Under the pieces are notes generated by a model. The model made no database searches. It had not been told where the DNA came from and worked only from the letters and a program-made list of their open reading frames with translations. The position numbers and the translations under genes are program-made. Positions 1 through 11,093 of a DNA stretch of 64,000 bases are shown here, piece by piece (position 1 is the first letter of the stretch; each line of letters starts with the position of its first letter). The stretch lies in assembly GCA_001600615.1 (NCBI GenBank), contig BCKK01000010.1:633392-697391 (forward strand). The letters run 5' to 3'. The stretch is from Dioszegia crocea (Eukaryota; Basidiomycota; Tremellomycetes; Tremellales; Bulleribasidiaceae).

Positions 1-322
1 TACTTGTGCTCGTCGATATTGATGAGCTAGTCGCTATAGACGAAGAGGTAGTCCGAGTACTCGACGAGCTGAGCACGGTCCTTGAGCTCGAACTTGTAGG
101 CGCAGGGGCAGCAGCAGGTCGAGAGGCTGCCGTGCCTGTAATTGCGGGTGGGACGGGAGCGGGGACAGGTACAGGGAGTGCTGGAGCAGGAGGAGTGAAG
201 ACTGGCGGTATAGGGATTGGGGCTACCGGAGGGACCGGAGGGATAAGAACTAGTTGTCGTTTTTCGCCAGGGGTCAGGTTGGATGATAACCTTTTATCAA
301 AGTTTGGAAGGCGAACTTTCAT
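1..322 (-). CDS. Partial hypothetical Pro- and Ser/Thr-rich protein (runs off left edge)
   Basis: Only the N-terminal ~107 codons are inside the window, reading leftwards from an ATG at 322 with no stop before base 1. The first ~30 residues are mixed (starting MKVRLPNFDKRL); then comes a Pro/Ala/Val-rich stretch and a Ser/Thr-rich tail. That composition is typical of wall-linked or disordered fungal proteins. No signal peptide, membrane segment or catalytic motif is visible. The opposite strand has a Gly/Ala-rich open frame over the same bases, which I read as its shadow. Function unknown; it could also be one exon of a larger gene. Confidence 0.4.
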   Translation of the reverse strand, partial: MKVRLPNFDKRLSSNLTPGEKRQLVLIPPVPPVAPIPIPPVFTPPAPALPVPVPAPVPPAITGTAASRPAAAPAPTSSSSRTVLSSSSTRTTSSSIATSSSISTSTS

Positions 323-912
323 CCTGACGGATGATGGTGGTATGGGAGGGCGGAGATGATGATGGGAGTAGGACTGGATGTAAGTGTTTCAATGAACAGA
401 TGAGTGAGATGATTGTTGTTGATGGGGACAAGACGGGGAGATGAAAGGACAAAGGAGGAACTTTGGAAGGATGAAGCTTTGAAGGGAGGGATAGAAGGAA
501 TAAGGTTTGAGCTTGGAAGGTGTGTGTGAGAGGAGGGGAAGCGGAACCTTGTATGAGGTTGGGTTGCCACCTACTGAAATACGATGTCAATGTAGTACGC
601 GCCCGAATCCATCGAGTAGGGGATACATGATACTATACACAAATGGGAACGACAAAGGACTTGGAATAAAGGGACAAGATCTAGAACAATGACACCCAAG
701 ATGAATGATGCTTGGTAGGAAAGGGACGGAGGGTAGAGGTTTGACCGTAGAATGTAGTCGGGCGATCGGTAGGGCGGAGAGCAAGGGAGTTGTCATGTGG
801 TAATGTCGAGATGATATGGATACAGTGAAGAGGAGCGCGAGGATGTTGGAGCGGCGGTACAATGTCGTGAGGGCGAGATTCGGGTAAGAAGCACAGGTGA
901 TGGGATCGAGTC
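323..912. other. Intergenic, no gene seen
   Basis: Spacer between two minus-strand genes. It should hold the 3' UTR of the gene ending at 913 and the promoter and leader of the gene starting at 322. The minus strand at about 330-590 is pyrimidine-rich, as in many fungal leaders. No supported ORF or RNA gene seen. Confidence 0.5.
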
Positions 913-2166
913 TCAGACCAGGATCAATGCCGGTCCGCCAAAGAGAGTCATCAAGAATGCGGTCCTGCAACATCAGCTCAAACCCCTTTACAAACCCATC
1001 CTGGTGAAAGCTCACCCTTCCTTCGCCCCGCGCTTCTCCACCTCCCTAGCCACAAGCGTATCCGCGTCCTCCTCATCTTCATCACTACTAACGCTAGACG
1101 AGCGCGCGTACCCTTGTTTAAGCTGCACCTCCCCTTCCTCCCCATCGGCAACTTCATCATCATCCGCTATAGCCTCTTCCAGCCTCATCTCAGGCGTCTT
1201 CATCCCCCTTGCTAAACCCGCGGGACTCTTACTGCCCGTTCTCGCCGCCAAAACGGGGATACCGAGAGACTTGGTGATTGTACTCCGATAAGGCCGCTCG
1301 TTTTCCTGTGCATCGTCGCCATGCCCGCCCGATCCGCCCCGACAGTCTTTGATGTCCATTGACGATCGGCGGATCTTGGGTTTTAGGATTGATCGGCCTG
1401 CCGAGGGTGCCAGAGCAAGAGGTGCAAGGCGGATACAGCCCCATCCTGAATTCAACGGGTTGCCTCGGCCTCGAGTGACGGCTGAGCGAGCAAGCAGGCG
1501 GTAAGATGCCGGAATACCGTGTACTGAAAGCAAGTGCGCGAGGAGGGAGTGAGTGTGACATAATGTCGTATCGCGTAAAGCGTGCAGTGTGGATAGGTCT
1601 ACCCAATCAGCCGTGATCTCAAGTAGAAAAGGGGGGGGCTTACCCTGGAAACAACCCGGACTCCAAACGGGAACATCCACAATCAATTCCGCCCTCTCAA
1701 TCTCCCAACTCCCAGCCACACTCTTCGTATCTCTATATCCGGGCTTCTTGCCTTCATCCCCAACATCCAAGCCTAGCCCTCCCATCCGTAGCTCAACACC
1801 CCGATCTTGGACTATGCCCGCTACAAGTCCCGCAAATGCCAGACTGTCCCCCTTCACCTCCCGAATCACACGCCCGCCACCTGCTGATGCGCGCGATACC
1901 AGGGCAGACTGATATGGCCGCTGAGTTGGCTGACGAGCGTACGATCTGGAAGAAGTAGGTGAGGCAGAGGTAGGGAGTAAGTTGGGAAAGGGTCCGAGAG
2001 GTGTGTTGGCGCCCGAAGGGGCGGGCGATGAGCGGGAGATGGATTTGGGTAAAGTGGGGTTTGTAGCGCGTAATGCGGGTGAGCCGGCGGGAGAGAGAGT
2101 GAGTGGCGTGTGTGGGTGTGAATGCTGAGAGTGGAGCATAGGGGATGAAGTTACCATTGCTGGCAT
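913..2166 (-). CDS. Hypothetical protein, Ser/Pro-rich N-terminus, three exons
   Basis: Model of 385 aa: exons 2166-1644, 1598-1016 and 964-913. The first intron (1599-1643) has GTAAGC, a CTGAT branch and TAG; the second (965-1015) has GTGAGC, CTGAT and CAG. Both keep the frame. Without the second splice the frame ends at 1012. I start at the ATG at 2166; the frame is open further upstream but has no ATG there. The N-terminal ~100 residues are Ser/Pro/Thr-rich, the middle is globular and the C-terminal third is acidic, with runs such as SSDEDEEDAD. I recognise no family. A probable leader intron (GTGAGT...CGCAG) lies near 2515-2605. Confidence 0.55.
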
Positions 2167-3142
2167 TGTGCGGGAATCGCGGCTTTGGAATAAGGTTGAA
2201 GCTGAAGGTTGATGAGCGATTGGGAGGATAGATGATAGATAGGGGGAGATGGGAAGCTGCAGGCTATGCACAATGGAGGATGATGATGGGTTGTTGGCTG
2301 GTCGTGTGACTAGAAGCTCGCAGTAAGATGTAGAAGATTCCAAGGACCCCTCCTTTGGGTGGTGTGAAAACGGGGTTCCGATGAACCGGATGACGGGTCG
2401 ATCCGGGGGGAACGGGGTACAGAGAGCTTATTTGTGTAGGGCGGCTTGTGGAGCTGTACGATCAGTCAAGACTCAGACGCGATGATGGAAGGCAGCAGGT
2501 AGGAGGTAGGACTGCATACTGCGGAGATAGAGACAGAGGATAGTGTGAGACAACGACCATAGCTGGATTCGGGATAGATCGATGTTTCACTCACAGCTTC
2601 CGAGCTCGGGTCGTCTAGCTTGCGAGAGCCTTGTAGTCGTCTGATATCCACAGGGAGATTGGACGTAACGATTGGCCAGGACTACCAGGTAGACGCTGGA
2701 TGATGATTCCAGCAGATCGGAACGACCTATCGGCTCGTCGCGTGATGTCTGATCAGAGCGGTGTTCCGGCTATGGTAATCAACCGGTTGGGATCGCGGTA
2801 TTGTTGATGATTCCCGTTGACGATTTTGAGGAGTCTGAACTCCTTGATAGATCGAGATGATTGCAGTTGGTTTATGCACAGACGACCAGCGACCTTTTCA
2901 CTCTGGCATATGCATCCACTTACCGAAAGCTGCTCTAGCTAGCACCTGCTGCACCGACGGAGAGATGATGCCCCGGGAAGCTCCGGGCCGGTACTTACCG
3001 GCGCGCCTGGCTTTGGCAATGACGGAGACGGAGTGCCGTCTCTGATTGAGTTGAGTCTTTGGTAAAGATGGGCTGAGCATGCATGTCTACACTGAGGCAG
3101 CCTGACCCTCGAAGCTATTTTGCATAGGTTCGGTAGAACGCT
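2167..3142. other. Intergenic, promoter side of the 913-2166 gene
   Basis: Nearly 1 kb without a supported coding exon. The right side is the 3' flank of the transporter ending at 3143; the left side is the leader and promoter of the minus-strand gene. A 5'-UTR intron is suggested on the minus strand (donor GTGAGT near 2600, acceptor CGCAG near 2515). Nothing else seen. Confidence 0.4.
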
Positions 3143-4751
3143 TCATCGACCCCGCTCGGACACGCAGGTGGATGCAGGGCATGACTCCGCCCCTACCCCC
3201 TGGCCCAGCTCCGCATCCTCCCCAACTTTCTGATAACCGTCCGATATCTCAGGCTTCTTTGTAAGCTAAAAAGTATCAGCTCTTACCCTATATGTCGCGG
3301 ACATCAAGGATACATTAATGGGAAGACTCACCGCCACCCAGACAGCCGAAACAATGATGATGGCCCCTCCAAGCAAACTCGACAGGGGTGGTACGGTCCC
3401 AAAGAGCGCCAACTCAAGCACGAGGGAAAATGCGAGGTAGAGATACATTGCCAAACTGGCCCTTCCGGCCTTCTCACGTCGGATGCCGAGGGTTACTAGG
3501 ATTTGGCCGGTGAAGCCGAATACCTGCAATTGGTCATCAGTTGCTGAGTTTCGTAGTCCTCCTTCAGAAAGCCAAGGCAGTAAGGCAGGTAGAGGGACAT
3601 ACGCCAATGAGTATGATGAGTCCAAACTGTGTCCATGTTTCTACAAACACAAATGAGTCCATGTCGGACAGGATTGCGCTGTGAAATGTACATCAACAAA
3701 TTGCTTTCGGACCTTCACGCTGAACATCTTGTGAAAATGACTTACATTGGACAGACCATGATGCCAAGGTAGCAAAAGTACAGCATGAGATGTAAAGGAT
3801 GTGCCTGATTTCCGATTTTACGAATAGTGGTATCTAACATCATAATCAGTTTTGGTGTCGGAATAGCAAATCGAGCTCACAGGTGCAAGAAGCAAAAACG
3901 ACAGCAGCTAATGCCCATAGGACGCCGACGATCCTTGAGTCTGAAGTCGCGCCGTTTTGACCCATACCCATCCCTGCCCTCCCCTCGGTAATCCCCGATG
4001 CACTCCCAGCGGAAGTCGAATCCAGCGCATCTGATCCCCCACCACCCAGAAACGCCGGCGGTCTCGACACAACACCCACACCGAACAAACACGCCAGTCC
4101 AGCCACGATCTCTCTCCACGCCAACCTTTCTCCCAGCATATACCAAGCCAACACGGCCGTCAGGTTCGGCGCCAGATATTGGATGGTGGCACTATCACTA
4201 ACGCTCAAACCTCTCAGGCTTTGATAGGCAGAGAACAGCCCGCCGAACCCGAATATACCCCGCAAGCAGAGTAGTCGACGCACGCCGGGTGTAGGTGGAC
4301 CCAGAAATGGGTTGGGATTACCAGAGATGGACAGCCAGGCCAAGCTGCACAGGGCTGTAATGACCATACGGACGAGGATGAGGGTGAAGGTTGAAATGGA
4401 GGTGGTGGTTAGGAAGTACTTGGCCGTTAGGGCCATGAGGACGAAGAAGACCTGGGCGACTGCGACGTAGATTAGGCCAAGGTTGGTTTGGAGGAGGGCG
4501 AGAGTGGATGGGGAGAGGTAAGCGCGTGATGCGGTTGAAGGGTGTGGTGTGCGGTCGTGCGAGAGGATAAGGGGTTGATAGTGGGGATGTGAAGGGGTTA
4601 AGGGGGGTAACAAGGGTGAGTGTACGGTTTGATGCGGTATCGTCTCGAAGGGTGGACAGGCCCCTTGGTTGGGCTCTGCGCTGATGACAGAGGACGGAGT
4701 GAAGTCTCGTGGACCACGCGCGGCTTGCGTGAGGTCTGGTGCCTTTGACAT
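3143..4751 (-). CDS. DMT/EamA-type transporter, copy A (SLC35G/YMR253C-like)
   Basis: Predicted multi-pass transporter of the drug/metabolite transporter superfamily, 449 aa; substrate unknown. Exons: 4751-3881, 3833-3746, 3678-3603, 3523-3332, 3265-3143. After a ~110-residue polar N-terminus come hydrophobic helices with family-like segments: LGLIYVAVAQVFFVLMALTA, the LRGIFGFGGLF turn, and YLAPNLTAVLAWYMLGERLA, which is the conserved glutamate-ending helix of EamA domains. The second half carries the REKAGRASLAMYL and LFGTVPPLSSLLGG segments. Exons 2-4 are exactly as long (88, 76, 192 nt) as those of the inverted paralogue at 6658-8554. I chose the ATG at 4751 by alignment with that copy; an upstream in-frame extension to 4931 exists but looks like leader sequence. 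Confidence 0.85.
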
Positions 4752-5079
4752 TGGGGATGTTGGGTGATGAAGATTTGACAAAGGGACACCGGTGTGAGCC
4801 TGTGAGATGAGCTCAACCCACTGGAGGTATTGGAGTGTGATGACTACAACGCTGGGCAGGAGAAGACAGTACGTACATGAGAGTTCTTCAACGGTGAAGG
4901 GCGATCTGGCAATAAGACAGCAAAACCCCAAATACCGTCAACCCTCCTTTGAGATATTGGGGTCAAAGTTCGACCGGCCGGACATCGCCGACTACACATT
5001 CCTCGTTTCCCAACCGCCCTTCTGCCAAGCCGCCTCCCCCTGCCGTCCATAACCGGGGATGCTCGCTCTCGGTATGATA
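4752..5079. other. Short intergenic stretch
   Basis: The 328 bp between UreF (3' end) and DMT copy A (5' end), both on the minus strand. It should contain the transporter promoter and leader. No TATA box or other clear element seen. Confidence 0.4.
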
Positions 5080-6302
5080 TCACGAGTTGAATATCCTAGA
5101 ATGTTGTAGATCATGTCGCGCAATGAGTACTTCACCCAACGGCCAAGTCGTCGCTGGTTCACATTCCGCCTCTACTGTCCAAGCCCAAAAGTCCACTTCC
5201 TCTCCTGACGCTTCTTCCTTCTCTTGCTGCTCGCTGTTCTTCTCCCCACTTCCTATTCCGTAACCCACCGTACAGGTACAATCCCCTTTCCGTACCGCTG
5301 GATCAAACCGGCTGTCGTCTGTGGATGGACCGACGTATCGCTCGATCATCCCTTTAGCGGGATGTAAGAGGAGTTGCGAAGACAGATATGGGCCAATGAG
5401 GTTTAGTCTGACTGCGGCAGAGAGGAGGGAACGGATATGGAGAAAGAGGTAGAGATGGTATGATTTGTCTGTGCGTCAGCTCAACTCTATCCCACTGAAG
5501 AAGGCTTGGACATACCCAAACTCAATCCCAATCCAGCCGTCATGACTCCCCAACACACTGCCAAATGGCCCGGCGCGATGTTACGCCTAATGAGTCTTTT
5601 ATAACCCTCAATGACAGCCGCCGCGGTTTCTTCTTTCCCCATCTCCACCTCCCTCTTTTTCGCACTTTCCGACCTTGACCCCGACCCCGGCAAAGCGCCA
5701 TCGGGCAAATCGCCGCACTCCGCATAATCGGTATATCCGGGCGGTCGACTCAACCCTTTGGTATATAGGGTGAGAATCGCGACCCCTTGTGCCTTTGACG
5801 CGCGTCGGGAAACATGAGACAGGAGGGTGGATTCATGTTGTTGATCGAGAGCGAGGATGTGTTGTAAGGTATCGTCGATTTGGGTTTCGGTAGGAGGATT
5901 CCAAGCATCCAGGTCTGGAGACTTAGATCCAGATCCTCCTTCGCTCACATCTCCGCACCGTCCACATCCCGCTCGCCCATCCAAGAGACCCGCAACAATC
6001 TCCCACCCTCGCCTGACATACCCTCCCGTCCCCCTCGCATAAGTCTCAACCTCCGCATCTAAAAATTCCGTCACTCTTTTCGCAGCCACAGTAGGTCCCG
6101 CCCCATTACCCGATCCAGCATGCCGAGATGAAGGACCAAGGGCCGGAGGGGGTAGGTTGTATTTTGTGAAATTGCCTAGAAAGCCGTGCTTGGCCCATGA
6201 TTCTAACCCTGATGAGGCTACGAAGCCGCCTGTGGGGAGATTGGAATCGAGAAGGAGGTAGATGAGGTGTGTCTGCGGGTCGGAGGCTAGATGGACGTCC
6301 AT
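5080..6302 (-). CDS. URE6: Urease accessory protein UreF homologue
   Basis: UreF is the GTPase-regulating subunit of the UreD-UreF-UreG complex that loads nickel into urease. Model of 391 aa in two exons (6302-5516, 5468-5080) around a 47-nt intron. The N-terminus shows the UreF hallmark LLLDSNLPTGGFVASSGLES, followed by AEVETYARGT. The C-terminal exon has YLFLHIRSLLSAAVRLNLIG and HPAKGMIERY, matching the family's end. It is longer than bacterial UreF (~230 aa) because of Ser/Gly-rich inserts, as is common in fungi. The URE6 name follows Cryptococcus usage. No other urease gene is in the window. It is divergent from the transporter at 6658. Confidence 0.88.
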
Positions 6303-6657
6303 ATCAGGTCGTCTAAATAGATGAGAGACACTAAGAGGAAAGAGCAGGACTGGGGGGGATGGACAAAGTTTGGCTGGTCGGAGAAGACCGATGCATGCAT
6401 ACCTTGCCGGTGACTCGCGGCGACCGGGCCAGGGAGAAAAGTTGATGTCGGGACGGACTGCTCTCTATACCTTCTCCGCTGTGAGCGATCTGACCTTCCT
6501 GTGTATAGATCTGTGACAGACATCGACCCTTGGGATCTGATTCTCCGGATGAGAGTCGAATGGCCAAAATCGAATTACCCAATACCGTCTCCCGACTCTC
6601 ACAAACTCTCGATTCTGTCCTTGACAGCGCCGATGCTGAGCGACACTGCACCTGATT
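6303..6657. promoter_or_regulatory. Divergent promoter region, UreF / DMT copy B
   Basis: The 355 bp between two start codons facing away from each other, so both promoters must lie here or overlap the leaders. I looked for GATA clusters, which would suit nitrogen control of urease genes, and saw only isolated GATA-like sites. Promoter status is inferred from layout. Confidence 0.5.
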
Positions 6658-8554
6658 ATGTCGACCAGAGGCGGGTTCGTACCCTTATCGCCTCGAACAA
6701 CAGCTCGCAATGACGCACAACTACCCCTGCTCGCTTCTCTCCAACATGAATCCTCCTCCAAACCCCCTAATCCAAGCCACAGGCAGATATCCGGAGTCGG
6801 CCCATCCCTCATCTCTCCTATCCCCCGATACCCCCAACCTCAACCTGTACATTTCCCACCTACAACCTTCACCCCATCCCCACCTACTACCTCACTACCC
6901 CACATCCTCACCCTTCTCCCCTTCTCCGCATCGACCCTCGAACGTATCCACGCCAATACCGGACTTCTCCTCGTGGCCTCCTCCCAAATCTTCTTTGTCG
7001 CAATGGGCCTCTCAGCCAAATACTTTATATCCTCCACATCGGTCTCAACCCTCACTCTCATATTCGTCAGAATGGGAATAACAGCCCTTCTCTGCCTATC
7101 TTGGTTAACTCTCACGCATCACCCAAATCCCGCCTTGGGCCCTCCAGATCCCCATATCCGACGCCTACTCATGCTTCGGGGTTTCTTCGGTTTCGGCGGA
7201 TTGTTCGCAAATTATCAGACGTTGCGCGGATTGAGTCTCTCGGATTCTGTCACAATACAGTTTTTGGCGCCGAATTTGACTGCAGCGCTGGGATGGGCGG
7301 TGTTGGGTGAGACGTTGGGTTGGAGGGAAGTGACGGCTGGCTTGACGTGTATGGGAGGGGTGGTCCTTGTTTCTAGACCGCCGTTTCTGTTTGGCGCGGC
7401 AGCGGCGGGAGGGGNAGCGGGTGGACATTCGGATGAGACGGGGGCTGGGACTGGGGGTGGAGGTGGGCCCGGCGGTGTTGGGGCGGAGATCTCTGCAGCG
7501 GAACGGATGTTGGCTGTTGGATGGGCATTTGTGTCGTTAACATTTGCGACTTGTGCTTGTGAGTTTAGCGTCCTTTTGATTTCTCTCATGAGTTTCTAGT
7601 CGTATAGCAGACGCATACTGATTGGCAGATATAACAATTCGGAAAATTGGGAAAACGGCACATCCAATGCACTCAATGTTGTACTTTTGCTACTCCTGTC
7701 TGATCACTACATCCATGTACGTCCCATCCCTCTCCTCATTCTATGCTGAGCTGACGGGTACAGAGGACTAGTTGTGAACTACAAAACCTTTGTCTTCCTA
7801 AAGAATTGGAAAGAATTCTGGCTCATCATGCTCATTGGTGTAAGTCATCCACTTTCCCTTCCCCTTCCCCTTCAGCCCACCGGCCCAAACATCACACACC
7901 CCTCATACCACTGTCTTTACTTTGCCCTCAGCGCTGACTATCAGACATTCGGCTTTATAGCCCAAATCCTCTTGACGATCGGACTTCAACGTGAAAAAGC
8001 AGGCAGAGCAAGTTTAGCAATGTACCTCTCGCTATTCTATTCCCTAGTCTTTGAGCTTTTGTTCTTCGGGACAGTTCCGCCATTCTTAAGTCTGCTGGGG
8101 GCGTTTATAATCATTTCTTCAGCTATTTGGGTTGCTGTGAGTCCTGTTCCCTGGTTTCGCATTCTGGTCGACAGACGGGATCGTGGTTGGATATGACAAG
8201 AGCTGATGTATTCAGATCAGCAAGAAGACTGAAGATCCCGATCCCTCATCCGAGCGGCCTAGCGGTACAGCCAATGGGTATACACGCGTCAATACAGATG
8301 AAGAGACCCTTCCCTTCTCTCGAACGCCCAGTCCTCTGCCGCCGAATGGGCGAATGGTCCGAGGTGGATCGTACCATTATACGAATGGCGCCGGGGGAGT
8401 TGGGGGTGGGGATAAGGATGGCGAGGGCGAGGTAGTGCGGAAAGAACCTGAGGGTCTGGTTCAGGGTGGGAATGGAGCGTTAGGCGTTGGGGCTAAATTG
8501 CTCAGAAGGAAAAGCAGTGCGAGTTCATCTGGGAAGGGCGGATTTGGGCAATAG
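6658..8554 (+). CDS. DMT/EamA-type transporter, copy B (SLC35G/YMR253C-like)
   Basis: Paralogue of the transporter at 3143-4751, in inverted orientation; 531 aa predicted. Exons: 6658-7558, 7629-7716, 7764-7839, 7945-8136, 8216-8554. Helices include LLVASSQIFFVAMGLSAKYF, LRGFFGFGGLFANYQTLRG and FLAPNLTAALGWAVLGETLG; the second half repeats the REKAGRASLAMYL signature. It differs from copy A in a Gly-rich loop around residues 245-280, which contains the unresolved base at 7415, and in a ~110-residue Gly/Ser/Lys-rich cytoplasmic-looking tail. The substrate cannot be inferred. Its neighbour UreF is probably coincidental but is worth noting. Confidence 0.85.
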
Positions 8555-9122
8555 AGGAGGTTTCAAATGACACAGCTATAGTTACATCTTGGGAGTAAAG
8601 GTCTTGCATTCATTAGCAGTTGCACTGCTTGTTGCGTGCCTGAGTGTGATTTGATTTGGGTGAGATCAGTCAGGCGCGAGCGTTATATCATCGTTCCACT
8701 CATCAAAGCTGTGACTCTTCCATTCATTCATGGTATGAAGGCACGCAGCACGCACCGCATACTCAGCATCATCAGCCGTCGAAGGTATTCAAGGCGTTTC
8801 GGCAGTAATTAGGCGAAAAACAAAGGAATGGTGCGATGATCCTTTCACACACACACAGCCAAAAGATCTGAAACACGGAGCAACCGAACACAGCAAAAAT
8901 GAGGATCAGCTGTGTATTGTGCTTATTCCCATGAGTAATGCATTAATCAGCACATGATGAAGTAGCTGAAGCTGTGCGTGACCTCCACCCTGTCCGGTCA
9001 TATATAAGGTCGGAGAGATTTGAGAATTTGTTCTTCCCATCACTCACTCAATCTACTCAACTTCCACTCCCAAATCCTCACACTTCACTCAACCAATCAC
9101 CCCACCCTAGCCACACATCAAC
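8555..9122. other. Intergenic region upstream of the DUF3455 gene
   Basis: The 568 bp include a short CA microsatellite near 8848-8862 and, close to the next gene, a TATA box listed separately. No ORF or RNA gene supported. Confidence 0.5.
9001..9008 (+). promoter_or_regulatory. TATA box of the DUF3455 gene
   Basis: TATATAAG begins 122 bp before the ATG at 9123 and is followed by a CT- and CA-rich leader with no upstream ATG. Its position fits a core promoter with a leader of roughly 60-90 nt. This suggests a regulated, strongly expressed gene. Confidence 0.6.
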
Positions 9123-9894
9123 ATGTACAACTTCGCCTACTTCCTCCTTGTCGTCCCCGCTGTGCTCGGCCTCGCCGTCCCCTCCCCTCATCCCATCCTG
9201 GCTCCTGCCGCTCCTGCCCGTATCCCTTCATGCCCCGTCGACAATATCACCGTGCCTCTCATCCCGGGCCTCGACCTTGTCCCTGGTGAAAAGACGAGTT
9301 TTATCTCTATCGCAAGAGGTGTTCAGAATTATACATGTACCGAAGGGAAATATGTGGCTGCGGGTGCTGTAGCAAAGTAAGCCTTTCTTCCCCCTCATCC
9401 CTCATTTACCTTCGCTGATTATCCAGCTTCTTTGACGCATCATGCATCATCACCTCCCTCTCTTCCATCATTGGCGCCGACAACGCCAGTACAGCATTAA
9501 CCAACACGACTTTCCCCCTCCTCTCTTTCCCCCAAAACACAACCTCACCCCTCCCAGTTCAATTCGACCACTTCTTCACTCGTCTTTCCACCGGATCCAT
9601 CGCGCCTGTCTTTAGAGACCCTCGGACCGGCGTGGAATTTGTCGGTAATCTCACCACCCGGGTCGACTCCCCATTAGGTGCAGCGACGACTATCCCTTGG
9701 TTGAGGTTGACGGCGCTTTCGGGGAGTTTGGCAAAGAGTGTTTATAGGACACATACCATTCGTGGTCAACCGCCTGCTACAGTAAGTTTTCTGTTCTGTG
9801 GAATGGAGTGGGACAATGGCTGATATTTCAGTGCTTTATCGAGGGCAAGAAGTTGAGTGTGGATTATTCCGCAATGTATTACTTCACCCAGTAG
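9123..9894 (+). CDS. Secreted DUF3455 protein
   Basis: Predicted extracellular protein of 223 aa. Exons: 9123-9376, 9427-9781, 9832-9894. It begins with a clear signal peptide (MYNFAYFLLVVPAVLGLAVP). The DUF3455 core follows, including SFISIARGVQNYTCTEGKY, AGAVAKNFFDASC and a C-terminal VYRTHTIRGQPPAT. Cysteines are spaced as in the fungal family, consistent with disulfides. Members are often annotated 'malate dehydrogenase', but no dehydrogenase fold motif is present. The molecular function is unknown. The C-terminal exon ends KKLSVDYSAMYYFTQ, the usual final block of the family. A TATA box lies 122 bp upstream. Confidence 0.82.
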
Positions 9895-9994
9895 AAGTAA
9901 GGAGAGTAGAGTAGGATGCCTGGACATTCATTAGATATAATTAGCAAAAGATAGCTAGTTGTTCCAATTAGAATGAAAAAGTATACATACCCCA

Positions 9995-10692
9995 TTACTG
10001 TGGCTTCTCTCCAACCAAAGGCTCCTTGCCTATATCCGCATACGTAGTATCGGCCCCTTCAGCCAGCATCCCAGCCATACTTTTCTGCCCCTCCCCATCA
10101 CCCACCGCACCTGCCGTCACTGTTGACGCCAGCAAGGCCGATTGACCCGCCATGACATCCACTGGTCCCCCACTAGCCTTCAAGAGCTCGCTAAGGATTT
10201 GCGATGATGTGAGGGTATTGATATTGATAGATTGAGCTTCGGCGCCGTCTGATCAATCAGCATAAGTCACATCATTTCACAATACATGAAGAGGGCTGAC
10301 CTATTTCCACCCGTAGTTGAGCAGCCGGCATCCCTACTTCCCACTTCCCAACTCCTGCGTCGGGTGATTTAGGATCCAGAGATTTATCCCTCGGATCTCT
10401 TATTCGGTCAATATGGAATGGTAAGGTAGGGTTGGCATATGCCAATCTGGGCGCAATGGTACGGACGAATTCCCTGACATATCAGCATTCAGCCCTCTTT
10501 AGATCATCGTCGGATAGCTTACCGAGGTCCAGAAGGGCTGTTCTTGGAAACGAAACTGAGATGAATCGATTTCACTCTTGAAGGCAAAGATGTAGATCCT
10601 TCTCCTGAAGTAAGAGCCGCGATTGAAGATTGCAAGGGCAGCCGACGGATCGCTTGTGCCGAAGCGGACCGAGAGGATGATGCCACTGCCAT
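9995..10692 (-). CDS. Mitochondrial ribosomal protein with L51/S25/CI-B8 fold (MRP49/mL61-like)
   Basis: Predicted mitoribosomal protein of 198 aa. Exons: 10692-10523, 10473-10301, 10248-9995. The core reads RVKSIHLSFVSKNSPSGPRE then FVRTIAPRLAYANPTLPFHI, which is the LxFxxxxxSxxxREFxRxxLPRLxYxNP pattern of the L51/S25/CI-B8 domain. The N-terminus is rich in Ser, Arg and Ala, as for a matrix-targeting signal. I start at the ATG at 10692; a longer open frame with no ATG runs upstream. The second intron uses a GTCAGC donor.
Which subunit it is (mL61, mL43 or mS25) is not certain; MRP49 fits best. It is divergent from the transporter at 11094. Confidence 0.65.
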
Positions 10693-11093
10693 ATTGTATA
10701 GGGCTTGCAAGGGTGAATGATGTATAGGTAGGCGTAGAGGGTGGTGGTGGATCGAAAAATGTCTGTCCGGACCGGATTTCTAGTGCCCGGATCATCCGCG
10801 TCCGGATCTCTTACGTAAACATCGTTGCGCGCCGAAGTGGACCGCTTTTCTTTCGCTGTCTACATCATCTATTCTTGATCATTCACACATCTCTCACTCA
10901 GGATTAGACGTTCCGCTCAGCCTCTGTCGGGTATTCTCACTCGCTGGAGATTCCAGCCAACTCGCGAAAGATCCAAAAGGAATCGCTCAAAAAAGAACGA
11001 AAGCTATCGACCTACACGTGCCCTTCTTCGCCTTCACCCACCTAATCACGTCGACTCTTGCCTCATACCCTACTTTAGGATCCTCGTATTAAG
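10693..11093. promoter_or_regulatory. Divergent promoter region, MRP49-like / TPT transporter
   Basis: The 401 bp between two opposed start codons. The half next to the transporter is CT-rich with no ATG, as expected of a leader. No TATA box seen. A longer open frame on the minus strand overlaps the left part and is judged a shadow. Confidence 0.45.

Noticed and set aside
6..359. Plus-strand Gly/Ala-rich open frame
   Set aside because: It is the mirror of a Pro/Ser/Ala-rich minus-strand frame; such repeats are open on both strands, and the minus-strand reading has a better start and composition.
7415..7415. Unresolved base in transporter copy B as a frameshift
   Set aside because: The frame continues correctly on both sides in a Gly-rich loop, so it is an ambiguous base rather than a break.
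3143..8554. A nickel/urea transport cluster around UreF
   Set aside because: The flanking transporters belong to the DMT/EamA group, not to known nickel (NiCoT) or urea (DUR3) transporter families; only the layout is reported.
10499..10795. Longer minus-strand frame over the MRP49-like gene
   Set aside because: The alternative frame that splices to the FVRTIAPRLAY exon gives the domain pattern; the longer one does not.
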